A DNA stretch of 64,000 bases from Spirochaetota bacterium (GCA_029265255.1 JAJUJQ010000001.1:310001-374000), one strand, 5' to 3'; numbered from the stretch's first letter, positions 8,849 to 17,740 are shown. The notes: generated by a model from the sequence alone, not told the origin. Made by a program: numbers and translations.

Positions 8849-10141
8849 TCAATCCGCACTGCGTTCTCTGCTCGCTGAAAGCACCTTAAGCGTTCTGATC
8901 GCTTCCGCATATTTTCTTCCCGAGGCGGTGCGGTCGGCAAAGACCGTACGATAGACGTTCAGCCCTTCGTAGAACTCGAAGAAGTTCCACTTGATGACCC
9001 CTTCTCCCTCGATCGTTGCGAGTGGGAAAACGATGCTCTGGCCGGAGCGGGCATCGCGGTATTCGATTCTGTCTGTGAAGAGAGCTACGCTACCCCTGCA
9101 TAACGTTCTCATGCTATCGATCCGCTTTCCCTTTTTGAGGGTTACTGTTTCATCTCGAAAAATCGGCTCGGGGGCACGGGCGGCGATACGGCGTATCAGT
9201 TCATTTCTGAGAAGTGTCTGCTGCAGGCTGTCCCATGCGGCGACCGAATCCAGGACGGCTGGCAGGACGCTATCTTCTGTTTCTCCTTGCGTGGGCACTC
9301 TCTTGTGGGTGCCTCCCGTGAGGAGACAGAATGAGCCGTCTGCTTGATATGCGACGGCAAACCCGCAGCGCTCACAGCGGAATTCGCTTCCCCGGCTATG
9401 CATAGTGGCCAAGCCCCCGCATGCCGGACAGACATAGAGGGCTAATTCGAGGCTCTCAGCCCCTCGATCGCTTTCAAACCTCAGGCTATTGGCTTTGCAC
9501 CACGCAGTATCGTCAAAGGCGATGGCTTCATTGAGCCTCCGATCAATCTCCTCCCAAGACATCGATCGTAGCTGCTCGGGGGTGAAAAGCACAGAAAACG
9601 AGATTTCAACTTTGCCGGCTCTTTGCACATGAGACCAGCGAGGTTTGGTGAGGTACCCACCCATTGTCTTTGCCATGACGACAGGCGCTTTCAGAAGCTT
9701 GAGAAGCTTTGCCGTGGCGGGGAATGCTGGCGTGGCGGTTCCATTCCAGGAACTCTGTCCTTCCGGGTAGAGCCCGACAACGCCTTTTTTCTTCCTGATG
9801 ATCTCGACGATCCAATTGACCGTCTCAAGATCGGGTATCGCCTTTGATTTGGGAATGCTGCCTACGAGTTTTATCAGGAGAAAACGCATAATTGGATTGC
9901 GCATGTTGCCGTCGCTGGCGACCCAGTGCACCGGATGCGGTATAAAGGCATTCGCAATAAAAGGGTCAAGAATGGTGGTGTGGTTCCCCACGACGATAAA
10001 GGGCGGCGCGAGGCTTTTGAACAGCTCGGTGTTGAAACCAATGATGTGATAGGCACTCTTCAGCCAGAGTCCATAGGTGTGCCTGAGCAGCCATGTGAAC
10101 CACATGAAATTGGTGGGATGATAGCGGTGCGTGTGTATCAT
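8849..10141 (-). CDS. PlsC-type acyltransferase with C-terminal zinc-ribbon extension
   Basis: The N-terminal 210 residues are a lysophospholipid-type acyltransferase. The catalytic HX4D is in GNHTTILDPF, and the glycerol-phosphate-binding block is GVVGLYPEGQSSW. Standard PlsC proteins end near 240 residues, but this one has 430. The extension begins with a four-cysteine ribbon (CPACGG then CERCG) and continues with about 150 residues, mostly beta-strand-like, ending in a region rich in strand-turn repeats. I do not recognise the tail. The start has an ACGGAGAA ribosome site seven bases upstream. It is transcribed away from the Smr gene. The acyl acceptor is unknown. Confidence 0.75.
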   Translation of the reverse strand: MIHTHRYHPTNFMWFTWLLRHTYGLWLKSAYHIIGFNTELFKSLAPPFIVVGNHTTILDPFIANAFIPHPVHWVASDGNMRNPIMRFLLIKLVGSIPKSKAIPDLETVNWIVEIIRKKKGVVGLYPEGQSSWNGTATPAFPATAKLLKLLKAPVVMAKTMGGYLTKPRWSHVQRAGKVEISFSVLFTPEQLRSMSWEEIDRRLNEAIAFDDTAWCKANSLRFESDRGAESLELALYVCPACGGLATMHSRGSEFRCERCGFAVAYQADGSFCLLTGGTHKRVPTQGETEDSVLPAVLDSVAAWDSLQQTLLRNELIRRIAARAPEPIFRDETVTLKKGKRIDSMRTLCRGSVALFTDRIEYRDARSGQSIVFPLATIEGEGVIKWNFFEFYEGLNVYRTVFADRTASGRKYAEAIRTLKVLSASRERSAD

Positions 10142-10198
10142 GCGGAAATTCTCCGTAAAACAGGATATGGCGGACTAGGAGGCTCCGCAAGGTAGGTC

Positions 10199-10663
10199 AT
10201 GGGTTTGGATAACGCGCGGAACTGTGATATACACTCAGTCGATATGGCTGGTATAGATCCTCGAAACATGCTGGAACACTGGCTCGAGACGCACGGCACG
10301 GTCGACAAGGATCGCGGTGTGGCGGAAGATGCGGATGAAGGTCAGGAAACCGGAACGTACGCCCGGTTTAAGCGCATGTCTCCGCAGGCCGAGCTTGACC
10401 TTCATGGCATGCGTGAAGCCGAAGCGCGCGCAGCAATTCGCTCGTTTCTGGCCCGCGCCGCCGCTGCTGGATTGGAGAAGGTTGCCATTATCCATGGGAA
10501 AGGAAACCATTCTCAAGAAGCACAGGTGCTCGCGAAAGTAGCGCGTGAAGAAATAGAACACAGTCCGATTGCAGGTGCCTTTTGCTTTGCGGATGGTCGT
10601 CGTGGAGGACGGGGGGTTACATGGGTAAGAATCCGTCAGTCGACTATTTCTCGCGATAGATGA
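10199..10663 (+). CDS. Smr-domain protein
   Basis: A 154-residue protein with a C-terminal Smr (small MutS-related) domain. ELDLHGM (about residue 62) and IIHGKGNHS (about residue 98) are the two conserved motifs, and the end GRGVTWVRI matches the GGxGVTxVxL ending. Stand-alone Smr domains are nucleases or RNA/DNA-binding proteins, and several act on stalled or collided ribosomes. The first 55 residues are charged and poorly conserved. ATG 10199 is weakly supported by AAGGTAGG upstream; an internal ATG at 10243 is possible. Its end overlaps infA, on the other strand, by 20 bases. Confidence 0.82.
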   Translation: MGLDNARNCDIHSVDMAGIDPRNMLEHWLETHGTVDKDRGVAEDADEGQETGTYARFKRMSPQAELDLHGMREAEARAAIRSFLARAAAAGLEKVAIIHGKGNHSQEAQVLAKVAREEIEHSPIAGAFCFADGRRGGRGVTWVRIRQSTISRDR

Positions 10664-10862
10664 TACGCCCGCGGCTGAGATCATAAGGAGAGAGACCGAC
10701 TTTCACTTTGTCGCCTGGAACGATTCTGATATAGTGCTTGCGCATTTTGCCCGACAGATGCGCCAGGATGATATGCCCGTTCGCCAACTCGACACGGAAC
10801 ATAGTGTTTGGGAGGGCTTCTCTCACAATGCCCTCAACTTCGATCGCTTCTTCTTTGGCCAC
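10644..10862 (-). CDS. infA: translation initiation factor IF-1
   Basis: Exactly the IF-1 length (72 residues), one OB-fold domain. It begins [20 protein letters not shown] and contains [20 protein letters not shown] and [13 protein letters not shown]-1 binds the 30S A site during initiation. It is not inside a ribosomal protein operon here; it stands alone behind its own strong promoter (10958-10986), with a leader of about 90 bases. Confidence 0.98.
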   Translation of the reverse strand: MAKEEAIEVEGIVREALPNTMFRVELANGHIILAHLSGKMRKHYIRIVPGDKVKVGLSPYDLSRGRIIYREK

Positions 10863-10957
10863 ACAGACTCCTTGGACAGATTGCTATCCTGCCGCGCTTA
10901 GGCGGCAAGGGGTGCCGATCTGCGTACTTGTCACCTTGCACGATCGGCGCAGGTGAA

Positions 10958-10986
10958 ATACTATGAGCCATTGCTCGGAATGTCAA
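10958..10986 (-). promoter_or_regulatory. infA promoter
   Basis: On the minus strand, a perfect TTGACA (10981-10986) and TAGTAT (10958-10963) are separated by 17 bases. This is the closest match to a sigma-70 consensus in the window, and it sits about 95 bases before infA. Confidence 0.65.
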
Positions 10987-11038
10987 CATGATACAAGCCC
11001 TTTCTGGGAGGATATGGGATGACCCTTGGGTGTGACTA

Positions 11039-11067
11039 TTGACATTTTCAGCATTTCGTTGCATTGT
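11039..11067 (+). promoter_or_regulatory. likely promoter of the DksA-like gene
   Basis: TTGACA (11039-11044), a 17-base spacer and CATTGT (11062-11067) lie about 50 bases before the start of the DksA-like gene. Confidence 0.45.
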
Positions 11068-11120
11068 GCCCATCCACTGCATGCCGGTACAGAGCCGGTG
11101 GATGATGAGGGGGAGAAGAG

Positions 11121-11477
11121 ATGGACAGTGCCTTCATCGAAAGAATGAAGAACTTGCTGATGGATCAACGCCAGGAAATTCTCAATACCATTGCTGAATC
11201 CAACGAGCAGCTCAAGACCGTGCTTTCTGAGGCGGATCCCAAGGACTCGGCAGACATCGCGTCTGACGATGTTGATCGCATCATGATCGAAGCACTCAGC
11301 TCGCAGGATCTCAAGCGTTATCGGGCCATCGAGGCAGCACTGCTCCGCATCAGCCAGGGCCGATATGGGCTGTGCGCCAAGTGCGGGAAGAAGATCCCGC
11401 AGGAGCGTCTGGAAGCAATTCCCTACGCGGTACTCTGCGTTGAGTGTCAGAAGAGCGACGAACGAAGGAACCGTTAG
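11121..11477 (+). CDS. DksA/TraR-type zinc-finger protein
   Basis: A 118-residue protein with an N-terminal coiled coil and a C-terminal C4 zinc finger, CAKCG then CVECQ. The finger is embedded in the sequence RYGLCAKCGKKIPQERLEAI, typical of the DksA/TraR family. Such proteins enter the RNA polymerase secondary channel and adjust initiation, often with ppGpp. The tip of the coiled coil carries DPKDSADIASDDVD, close to the acidic DxxDxA tip of true DksA and supporting a polymerase-directed role. A GGGGGAG motif precedes the ATG. It is monocistronic and convergent with the PHP phosphatase gene, ten bases away. Confidence 0.9.
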   Translation: MDSAFIERMKNLLMDQRQEILNTIAESNEQLKTVLSEADPKDSADIASDDVDRIMIEALSSQDLKRYRAIEAALLRISQGRYGLCAKCGKKIPQERLEAIPYAVLCVECQKSDERRNR

Positions 11478-11486
11478 GCTTTCCTT

Positions 11487-12350
11487 TTACATACCCGTGC
11501 TCTCATCCTCAATTGAATATTCCTTCCAATGACCTGGACTCTCCAGATACCACAGGCTGCGATATCCAGCCTGGAGCGCTGATTCCACCGCTGCGTGCTG
11601 AAAGTGTCCGATATGTGAAGGCGCGTGGGCGTCGTCGCCGATGGTCAGGCGAAGACCTCGCTCATACATGCGCCTCAGTATGATCGGGGCTGGATACACT
11701 TCGTGATGTATACCGCGTGCAATCGAACCGGTATTGATTTCTGCGACCAGACCCTTTTCCGCGGCGAGATCTACTGCTTCAAACGCAGCGGCAAGGTACT
11801 GCCGGTCTTCAGGGTCGAACCAGCGTCCGTCCACATTGTTTTTCTTGACAAGGTCGAAATGGCCAATGATGTCGAACCCTCCTCGTTCGATCATTTCACA
11901 CATATAGGTCCAGTATCGTTTCCATATCCGGCTATGATCGGTTCCACACCACCGCGCCACATTATGCGCGAACATCTCCTGCGGTTCATCGACGGTAAAG
12001 GCGCCTTCTTTGGGCGGGGCGATATAATGGACCGACCCGATGCGGTAATCGAGCGCAAAGGGGCGATAGGCGGGATTGTCAGGCATGGTGATGCCGGGAG
12101 CGTAGTCTGTCTCCATGCCCAAAAGAATCCGCATGCCTCTGGGCTGGAACATAGCCGACAATGAGCGCACGGTCTCGACATAGGCAGCTGCTTTATCCCA
12201 TGGCAGATTCCAGCGCGTACTGAAAGGAACGGGTCCGTGTGCCGAAAAACCGAGGAAGGAATATCCTCGAGCCAAGGCGGTCTCCGCCATGTGCTGAACT
12301 GAGGCTTTGCCATCACAGAATGTGCTGTGGGTATGAAAGCTGAAGCGCAT
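11487..12350 (-). CDS. PHP-domain histidinol-phosphatase-like protein
   Basis: A 287-residue PHP-domain phosphoesterase. The metal site begins with FHTHSTFCDGK (HxH), then FSAHGP, followed by LLGMETDY, GSVHYI, FDIIGHFDLVKK and a final DDAHAPSHIG. This matches the HisK/HisJ type of histidinol phosphatase, which hydrolyses L-histidinol phosphate in histidine synthesis. No his genes are nearby, so another phosphomonoester substrate is possible. ATG 12350 has a weak AGGA upstream. The gene is convergent with the DksA-like gene and divergent from the sensor kinase. Confidence 0.78.
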   Translation of the reverse strand: MRFSFHTHSTFCDGKASVQHMAETALARGYSFLGFSAHGPVPFSTRWNLPWDKAAAYVETVRSLSAMFQPRGMRILLGMETDYAPGITMPDNPAYRPFALDYRIGSVHYIAPPKEGAFTVDEPQEMFAHNVARWCGTDHSRIWKRYWTYMCEMIERGGFDIIGHFDLVKKNNVDGRWFDPEDRQYLAAAFEAVDLAAEKGLVAEINTGSIARGIHHEVYPAPIILRRMYERGLRLTIGDDAHAPSHIGHFQHAAVESALQAGYRSLWYLESPGHWKEYSIEDESTGM

Positions 12351-12442
12351 GGCTCATCCTAACACCAGACACCCACCTTTTCCATGGGCCTGACGGCTGC
12401 TCAAGCCGATCTTTAAAAAAAACCTTGTATCAGCATGCCATA

Positions 12443-12472
12443 TTGACGCCTGAGGTTTGCCCTTTCTACTAT
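12443..12472 (+). promoter_or_regulatory. promoter-like element ending 5 bases before a start codon
   Basis: TTGACG (12443-12448), 18 bases, TACTAT (12467-12472). The next gene's ATG is at 12478, so transcription from here would begin at or next to the start codon. Confidence 0.4.
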
Positions 12473-12477
12473 GGACT

Positions 12478-13533
12478 ATGATGAACCAGGTACAGGCTTT
12501 ACTTTCCTCGCTTCCGGATATTGTCTACATCCTCGACGAAAAGGGCATCTTTTTATATCTCAACGATGCGATCGCGCAGCTGGGATACGCACCTTCCGAC
12601 CTGGTTGGAAAGCATTTCAGCTCCATCATACATCCTGATGACAAACCGAATATCTCGCGAGAAGAAGTCGTTGATAGGATTCGAAAAGATAACGTGTTGC
12701 CAGACGCCCCTCCCAAGCTTTTCGACGAACGCAGATCCGGAGACAGGATGACGAGAGAACTCGAAGTGCGGCTCCTCCATCGCGATGGCCATGTCGTGTA
12801 TGGATTGGTGAATGCGTATGGCGAGCGGAACATCGATGGGTCCATTCTCGCTGACATCGAAGGACAGAGCCCGCATACCGTAGGAGTCATCCACGATATC
12901 AGTGCTCTTCATCTGTATCAAAAGGCGCTTGAAGATTCCATCGAAGCAAAGGAACAACTGCTCAGGGAGATGCACAGCCGTATTAAAACAAATCTTCAAA
13001 TTATCGCCAGTCTTGCGCATCTGCGCCAAATGGAGGGGGCGGGCGAGGAACCCGATGCAATGCTCAGGGAAATCCAAGCGCAAATACGAAGCATCGCGCT
13101 GGTACATGAGGCGCTTTACCACGCGGAAAGGGTCGATCGAATCTCGGTACGAGACTTTCTCGCCCAATTTGCCAAAGCAGCTATGGATGCCCTCGAGACA
13201 GTAGGTTCTCGAGTGAAAGTGGGGGTACGGGCTGATGAAATGGAACTCGATCCCGACCGTTTGGTTCCGCTGTCGCTTGCCGTGCTGGAAATTCTATCCG
13301 GAATCTATCGATTTTCCTATCGTAGCAGAGAAGAAGTGCAGGTAGAGCTTATGTTTACTGCAGAATCGAGCAGCAGGGCAGTACTCGAGATTTCAGGGAA
13401 GGGTATTTTCCCCTCGCTCGATTCGGAGACTTTGGCCGCCCTTCTCGAACAGGCAGGTGCGCAGCTGGAAAAGGGGGGTGACCGGGAGGCTGTCGAGCGA
13501 TGTCGCTTTGTGGTTAATGGCATAAAAGGCTGA
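12478..13533 (+). CDS. PAS-containing sensor histidine kinase homologue, probably degenerate
   Basis: A 351-residue protein. A PAS domain covers about residues 8-148 (DIVYILDEKGIFLYLND, VGVIHDIS). A HisKA_2-like helix pair follows: LLREMHSRIKTNLQIIASL at 161-179, then IALVHEALYHAERVDRISV. In related kinases the phospho-accepting histidine sits directly before the arginine (HHRVKN); here that position is Ser167, preceded by His166. The ATPase end is also poor: where an N box NELVTNALKHAF-type motif is expected there is LEILSGIYRFSY, and no G boxes are seen. It may be a sensor that binds partners instead of phosphorylating, or His166 may substitute. No response regulator is adjacent. No Shine-Dalgarno precedes ATG 12478; an in-frame TTG at 12457 is less likely. 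Confidence 0.7.
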   Translation: MMNQVQALLSSLPDIVYILDEKGIFLYLNDAIAQLGYAPSDLVGKHFSSIIHPDDKPNISREEVVDRIRKDNVLPDAPPKLFDERRSGDRMTRELEVRLLHRDGHVVYGLVNAYGERNIDGSILADIEGQSPHTVGVIHDISALHLYQKALEDSIEAKEQLLREMHSRIKTNLQIIASLAHLRQMEGAGEEPDAMLREIQAQIRSIALVHEALYHAERVDRISVRDFLAQFAKAAMDALETVGSRVKVGVRADEMELDPDRLVPLSLAVLEILSGIYRFSYRSREEVQVELMFTAESSSRAVLEISGKGIFPSLDSETLAALLEQAGAQLEKGGDREAVERCRFVVNGIKG

Positions 13534-13611
13534 GCGGGCTTGCATTGTCGGCTATTATTCTATAATATTATATATAGTAAATTTTATATGTATTTGGGCA
13601 AGGAGAATGGA

Positions 13612-14556
13612 ATGATGAACCAGCTCTATGAGGTCGCCATTATCGGCGGCGGCGCGGCCGGGCTTTCCGCAGCGCAATACGCGGCGAGGGCCAATCTCAA
13701 GGTCCTGGTGATCGAAGAGATGGCACATGGAGGCCAGGCACTGCTGATCGACTCACTTGAAAATTATCCAGGTATTCTCGACCCCATCTCGGGATATGAG
13801 CTGGCAGAACGAATGCGTACACAGGCAGCCCAGTTTGGAGCGTCGTTCAAGGATGCCAGTGTATCCGCGGTCAGCAAGAATAAGGACAGGTTTGTCATCG
13901 AGACAAGCGATGGGGTTGTAGAGAGCCTGACGGTCATTATCGCAACCGGTGCCCAGCATCGCCATCTCGGTATTCCTGGAGAGAATGAATTCATCGGGAA
14001 AGGGGTTTCCTACTGTGCGACCTGCGATGGCCCCTTTTTCAAAGGGAAAAGGATGCTCGTTGTGGGCGGCGGAGATGCTGCATGCGATGAGGCCTCTTAT
14101 CTATCCAAGCTCTCAGATAAGATCGTGATGATTCACAGGCGGGATCGTTTCAGGGCACAGAAGGCGCTTGCCGAACGCGTTTTGCGCAACCCTGCCATCG
14201 AAGTTCGCTTCAATACGGTCGCGAAGGAGATTCGCGGCGACACGAAGGTGCGTTCGGTGCTTCTCGAAAACACGGCGACAGGCGCTCTAATCGAAGAACC
14301 ATTCGACGCGGTGTTTGTGTTCGTCGGTTCGATCCCCCGTACCGATTTTCTCAAGACCACGGGAGTAGCCCTCGATGAAGCCGGTTATATCCTGACCGAT
14401 TGCCACATGATGACGAACATTCCTGGGCTGTTCGCGGCGGGGGATGTTCGCAATACTCCGTTCCGGCAGGTGATTACGGCGGCAGCGGATGGAGCTGTCG
14501 CCGCTCATGCGGCGGCAGCGTGGATCGATGAACAGAGAGGAATGGCATATCGATGA
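13612..14556 (+). CDS. trxB: thioredoxin reductase
   Basis: A 314-residue flavoprotein of the low-molecular-weight type. The FAD site is IIGGGAAGLSAAQYAARA, the redox-active disulfide is CATC within SYCATCDGPFF, the NAD(P)H site is VVGGGDAACDEA, and the C-terminal FAD motif is GLFAAGDVRNTPFRQV. It passes electrons from NADPH (or ferredoxin/NADH in some anaerobes) to thioredoxin. The start is the first of two ATGs at 13612/13615, behind AAGGAG. An AT-rich stretch at 13556-13590 is a likely promoter region. rnhB follows after 28 bases. Confidence 0.95.
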   Translation: MMNQLYEVAIIGGGAAGLSAAQYAARANLKVLVIEEMAHGGQALLIDSLENYPGILDPISGYELAERMRTQAAQFGASFKDASVSAVSKNKDRFVIETSDGVVESLTVIIATGAQHRHLGIPGENEFIGKGVSYCATCDGPFFKGKRMLVVGGGDAACDEASYLSKLSDKIVMIHRRDRFRAQKALAERVLRNPAIEVRFNTVAKEIRGDTKVRSVLLENTATGALIEEPFDAVFVFVGSIPRTDFLKTTGVALDEAGYILTDCHMMTNIPGLFAAGDVRNTPFRQVITAAADGAVAAHAAAAWIDEQRGMAYR

Positions 14557-14584
14557 GAGAGAAGGCCGGAACGGGAGAAGAAAC

Positions 14585-15238
14585 GTGAGCCAGCAGCACA
14601 TGACGGCGAAGCGGCATGAAATATCGATTGCAGCGGTGCGGGAACTTTCGCCTGCCTTTGTCTGCGGTATCGATGAAGCTGGCCGCGGCCCGCTCGCCGG
14701 CCCGGTGACCGCCGCCGCGGTCATCCTTTCTGATGATTTTCCGGTGGAGGTACTGGCCGATTCGAAGCGAATGAGTCCAAAACGGCGTGATGACGCCTAC
14801 GAGATCATCATCGAGCAGGCACACGACTGGGCAGTAGCATGGGCAACCGTTGAGGAAATCGGCACGTACAACATTCTAGGCGCGACACTCAAAGCGATGG
14901 AGCGGGCGTATCATGCCTTACGATCCAGACCGGTTCTAGTCGTCGTGGACGGATTGTTCGCACCACTGCTCCCGGTGGAGACAGCGACGATTCCCAAGGC
15001 CGACGGAACCATTCATGCGGTCATGGCAGCGTCGATCCTCGCAAAAGTGGCTCGTGACAGAATGATGGACCGTCTCGATCTGTACGCGCCTGGCTATGGG
15101 TTTTCACGACACAAGGGGTATCCGGTTCCTGAACATCATCAGGCAATCGCCCGACTTGGCCCGAGCTTCTGGCATAGACCGGGATTTAGGCTGCTTCCTC
15201 AGGAATCACTCTCGCTTTTCGACTCCCCGGATGAATGA
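14585..15238 (+). CDS. rnhB: ribonuclease HII
   Basis: A 217-residue type 2 RNase H that removes ribonucleotides and RNA primers from DNA. The DEDD-type active site is visible: CGIDEAGRGPLAGPV gives Asp and Glu, VVVDGLF and the KAD segment follow, and ILAKVARDRMMD supplies the last aspartate. YGFSRHKGYPVPEH is the conserved C-terminal motif. I chose GTG 14585 because GGAG lies seven bases upstream; ATG 14600 is an alternative. Its last 40 bases overlap the end of the convergent Pur-alpha-like gene. Confidence 0.95.
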   Translation: MSQQHMTAKRHEISIAAVRELSPAFVCGIDEAGRGPLAGPVTAAAVILSDDFPVEVLADSKRMSPKRRDDAYEIIIEQAHDWAVAWATVEEIGTYNILGATLKAMERAYHALRSRPVLVVVDGLFAPLLPVETATIPKADGTIHAVMAASILAKVARDRMMDRLDLYAPGYGFSRHKGYPVPEHHQAIARLGPSFWHRPGFRLLPQESLSLFDSPDE

Positions 15239-15627
15239 GGCTTTTTCCGAATCACGATGCGCCGCGGAGGGCGTCCTTCAGAAGAAGCAATTCTCGGAGT
15301 CCGTTTTTCCGCGTTGCGTCCTTCGAATGAGCGTTCCTCATGAGGTACGGACGAGTGGTCCTGCCCCCGGGGATGGGGGGGACGTCTTGACTGATTCTGG
15401 CCGGCCTTTTCCATATATCCGACAGCGGTTCGCAGCGATTTCATGAATCCTTCAAGATTTTCCTTGAATACAACTATAGAGCGTCGATCGAAGGTTTCGG
15501 ACTCGGTTGGCTTGCTCTCCACCACCGTGAGAAAAATATCTCCGTTGCGATTTTCCTTTACATTGAAGAAATACGTTCTGCCTTCCGCCGAGAAGCGTGT
15601 TGAGAACAGCTCGCCCCTAATACCCAT
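15199..15627 (-). CDS. Pur-alpha-like ssDNA/RNA-binding protein (BpuR type)
   Basis: A 142-residue protein. The first 75 residues match the PUR repeat known from the Borrelia BpuR protein: MGIRGELFSTRF, TYFFNVKENRNGDIFLTVVE and RRSIVVFKENLEGF. BpuR binds single-stranded nucleic acids and regulates virulence gene translation and transcription in Borrelia. Here a 65-residue tail rich in Arg, Ser, Pro and Lys follows (RRPPHPRG, RPPRRIVIRKK), likely disordered and RNA-binding; the Borrelia protein is shorter. The combination points to a spirochaete host. It is convergent with rnhB, overlapping by 40 bases, and lies 29 bases downstream of the phosphohexomutase gene's start side only in an antisense sense: both are on the minus strand with the mutase gene upstream. 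Confidence 0.88.
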   Translation of the reverse strand: MGIRGELFSTRFSAEGRTYFFNVKENRNGDIFLTVVESKPTESETFDRRSIVVFKENLEGFMKSLRTAVGYMEKAGQNQSRRPPHPRGQDHSSVPHEERSFEGRNAEKRTPRIASSEGRPPRRIVIRKKPHSSGESKSESDS

Positions 15628-15656
15628 CTGGACTCCTTTGACTTCGCTATCCTATA

Positions 15657-17645
15657 TCAAGCGAGGCCAGGGAAGCAAGGATGTCGGTCAGGACCATCAT
15701 TGCGGTCCGCGCGCATCACCATATCGGTATGCCAGCCGCGAAGCCAGGATTCGTCGGCAATGGTTCCGTCTGCAATATCCACCATAATCCTGAATACTGG
15801 CTCGGTGCCTGAACCACGCATCCAGAGAAATGCGCGCACCTGGGCATTTCGGTCAAACAAGACGATTCTCAGCCCCCCATTTCGAGAGGCGGCGAAATCG
15901 TCGCCAATTTCGAATTCTTCCGACCCAATCGACGCATAGGCTCGCCAGGAGACAATTCCCAGCCGGGCTTGAAGCTCTGGCTGCATCCGCAGCCATTCCT
16001 GCAGGAAAAGGGCACGATAGCGCGTTTTCAGAAGGATTTTGTCGGATGTCGAAATTTTAAGCGCTGCCCATGGCTCGAACGCGCTTGTGGTGATCCATGG
16101 AGGAAGTGTATCGATGACATCATCGAGATCGAAATCGGGCGAATAGCGGGATTTTTCGCCGCAAGCTTCAAGCCAGAGTCCGAACAGGGAGGAGGTTCCG
16201 TCCGAATCGCGCAACCTGAGCAGACGGATGAGGGAGCCGAGCGTAGACAGCGGATCGCGAACCTTTCCGGGATGGGTGATGTTGCCGCCGTTCGAGCCTT
16301 CTCCCAGAATACGAACGACATATCCCTTCGAACGCACATGTTCCGCCGCGTGAACCACATTGGCTTCGCCGGTTTCCGCACGGAACACCCGCGCGCCGAG
16401 ACGTTCCGCAATCGCTTCGATACGCATGCTGGTCGCGTCGTTCACCACCACGGCAATCGGCCTCGTTTCATTCTTCCACCGGAGATATGCAAGTTCTGAG
16501 AGACACGCGAGCGCGAACACTTGCTGCGCTTCGAGCGTACGCGCTGTGCCGGCTCTTCTGCTCCAGTATACAAGGTTGCCTCGGTCTCCATCGCAATCGG
16601 GCACATAGCCAAGCGTAAAAGCCGGGTTTTCCGCGTGGACAGCAGTCAAGGCTTCCCTGCATGCTTCAAGAGATTCATTTTCCGGAACAATGCGATGTGC
16701 GAATACGCCTGGCTCAGTGTTGAGAAACCTGGCTTCAACACCGAGCGCGCCTAGCCAGTCCTGATCGATGCTCTGGGTACGCGCCGAGCCATTGAGTTCC
16801 GCAACCACACCGAGCGGACGGCTTTCGCACGCGCGAGCGAACTGGGTGAGCATCGATTCCTGGTTTTCGAGTGAGTCCTCATCGGTGAAGATGCGATGAG
16901 CGGCCAGCATGTAGGCTGAATGCGAAAATCGTTTCCAGTGTGAAACATTTCCATAGCAGGCAGCCAGGGTCGTCTGATCGACTGCCATCAGCGCATCGAG
17001 GGCAGCGCGGGGTGCCTGCGGATCGGCGATGAATTTCTTTATCGCGTCAATAAGCGGAGCGATTTCCGTCCCGGAGAGAACACCTCCGCCGAGACCGAAT
17101 TTGACTCCATTATGCCCTGGAGGGTTGTGGCTCGCGGAAATGTAGACAAAACCGTCCGCGTGAAATTCATGGTTTTCCGGAAGCGAGGTGGTATACGCGG
17201 CATAGGCCATGATCTCAGGCGCGGGCACAATGAACAAATACCGTACGGCGCATTCCGCTCCTATCAACACGCGTGCAAAGATGTCAGCGATGGCTGGACC
17301 GGTTGGTCTGGTATCGATTCCGAGCAGCACGACCGGCTTGCGGCCAGGAACCTTTTCCTTGATGAAGGATGCGAAGACCATGGCCATGCCCGCGGCGATA
17401 ACGCGATCCGCCGGACAGAGACGAGGCGAAAGCGAGTCCTCCGCCGTGGGGTCGATAGTCCAGGAGGCATAGGCCGTATCAGGGGCAGGATCCGCGAAAA
17501 CCTTCCTCCACCCGGAGGCCGAAAGGATAAGCGCGGAGGCTTGTCGCTGCACTTCTGCGGCGGAGGGAAGCTGCTCCGCGGTGAGCGGTGCTTTGGCGGG
17601 GTCTCCGATTTCAAGCCCTAGAAACGGATGGTGTATGATAGACAT
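15657..17645 (-). CDS. phosphohexomutase (phosphoglucomutase/phosphomannomutase), long form
   Basis: A 662-residue alpha-D-phosphohexomutase interconverting hexose 1- and 6-phosphates. The catalytic serine loop is YISASHNPPGHNGVKF, the Mg site is PDCDGDRGNLVYW, the sugar loop is LGEGSNGG, and the phosphate-binding loop is FLWMRGSGTEPVFRI. Standard enzymes have 450-580 residues; the extra length lies mainly between the sugar loop and the last domain and in an N-terminal segment of about 60 residues. ATG 17645 follows AAGGAG. The mutase gene leads a probable two-gene unit with the Pur-alpha-like gene. Whether it prefers glucose or mannose phosphates cannot be told from sequence. Confidence 0.88.
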   Translation of the reverse strand: MSIIHHPFLGLEIGDPAKAPLTAEQLPSAAEVQRQASALILSASGWRKVFADPAPDTAYASWTIDPTAEDSLSPRLCPADRVIAAGMAMVFASFIKEKVPGRKPVVLLGIDTRPTGPAIADIFARVLIGAECAVRYLFIVPAPEIMAYAAYTTSLPENHEFHADGFVYISASHNPPGHNGVKFGLGGGVLSGTEIAPLIDAIKKFIADPQAPRAALDALMAVDQTTLAACYGNVSHWKRFSHSAYMLAAHRIFTDEDSLENQESMLTQFARACESRPLGVVAELNGSARTQSIDQDWLGALGVEARFLNTEPGVFAHRIVPENESLEACREALTAVHAENPAFTLGYVPDCDGDRGNLVYWSRRAGTARTLEAQQVFALACLSELAYLRWKNETRPIAVVVNDATSMRIEAIAERLGARVFRAETGEANVVHAAEHVRSKGYVVRILGEGSNGGNITHPGKVRDPLSTLGSLIRLLRLRDSDGTSSLFGLWLEACGEKSRYSPDFDLDDVIDTLPPWITTSAFEPWAALKISTSDKILLKTRYRALFLQEWLRMQPELQARLGIVSWRAYASIGSEEFEIGDDFAASRNGGLRIVLFDRNAQVRAFLWMRGSGTEPVFRIMVDIADGTIADESWLRGWHTDMVMRADRNDGPDRHPCFPGLA

Positions 17646-17702
17646 GTGGACACTCCTTAAAAGGTATTGTAACTGGAGCTGGGCGTTTATGCAAAATGCG
17701 TC

Positions 17703-17731
17703 TTTACCCTCAGGCCTGGGACGGATATAGT
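17703..17731 (+). promoter_or_regulatory. promoter-like element close to a start codon
   Basis: TTTACC (17703-17708), 17 bases, TATAGT (17726-17731), then nine bases to the ATG at 17741, with no Shine-Dalgarno between. Confidence 0.35.
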
Positions 17732-17740
17732 GAATGTACC

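Noticed and set aside
10199..10663. Smr protein as part of a MutS2 mismatch/recombination protein
   Set aside because: The gene is only 154 codons and has no MutS ATPase; it is a stand-alone Smr domain.
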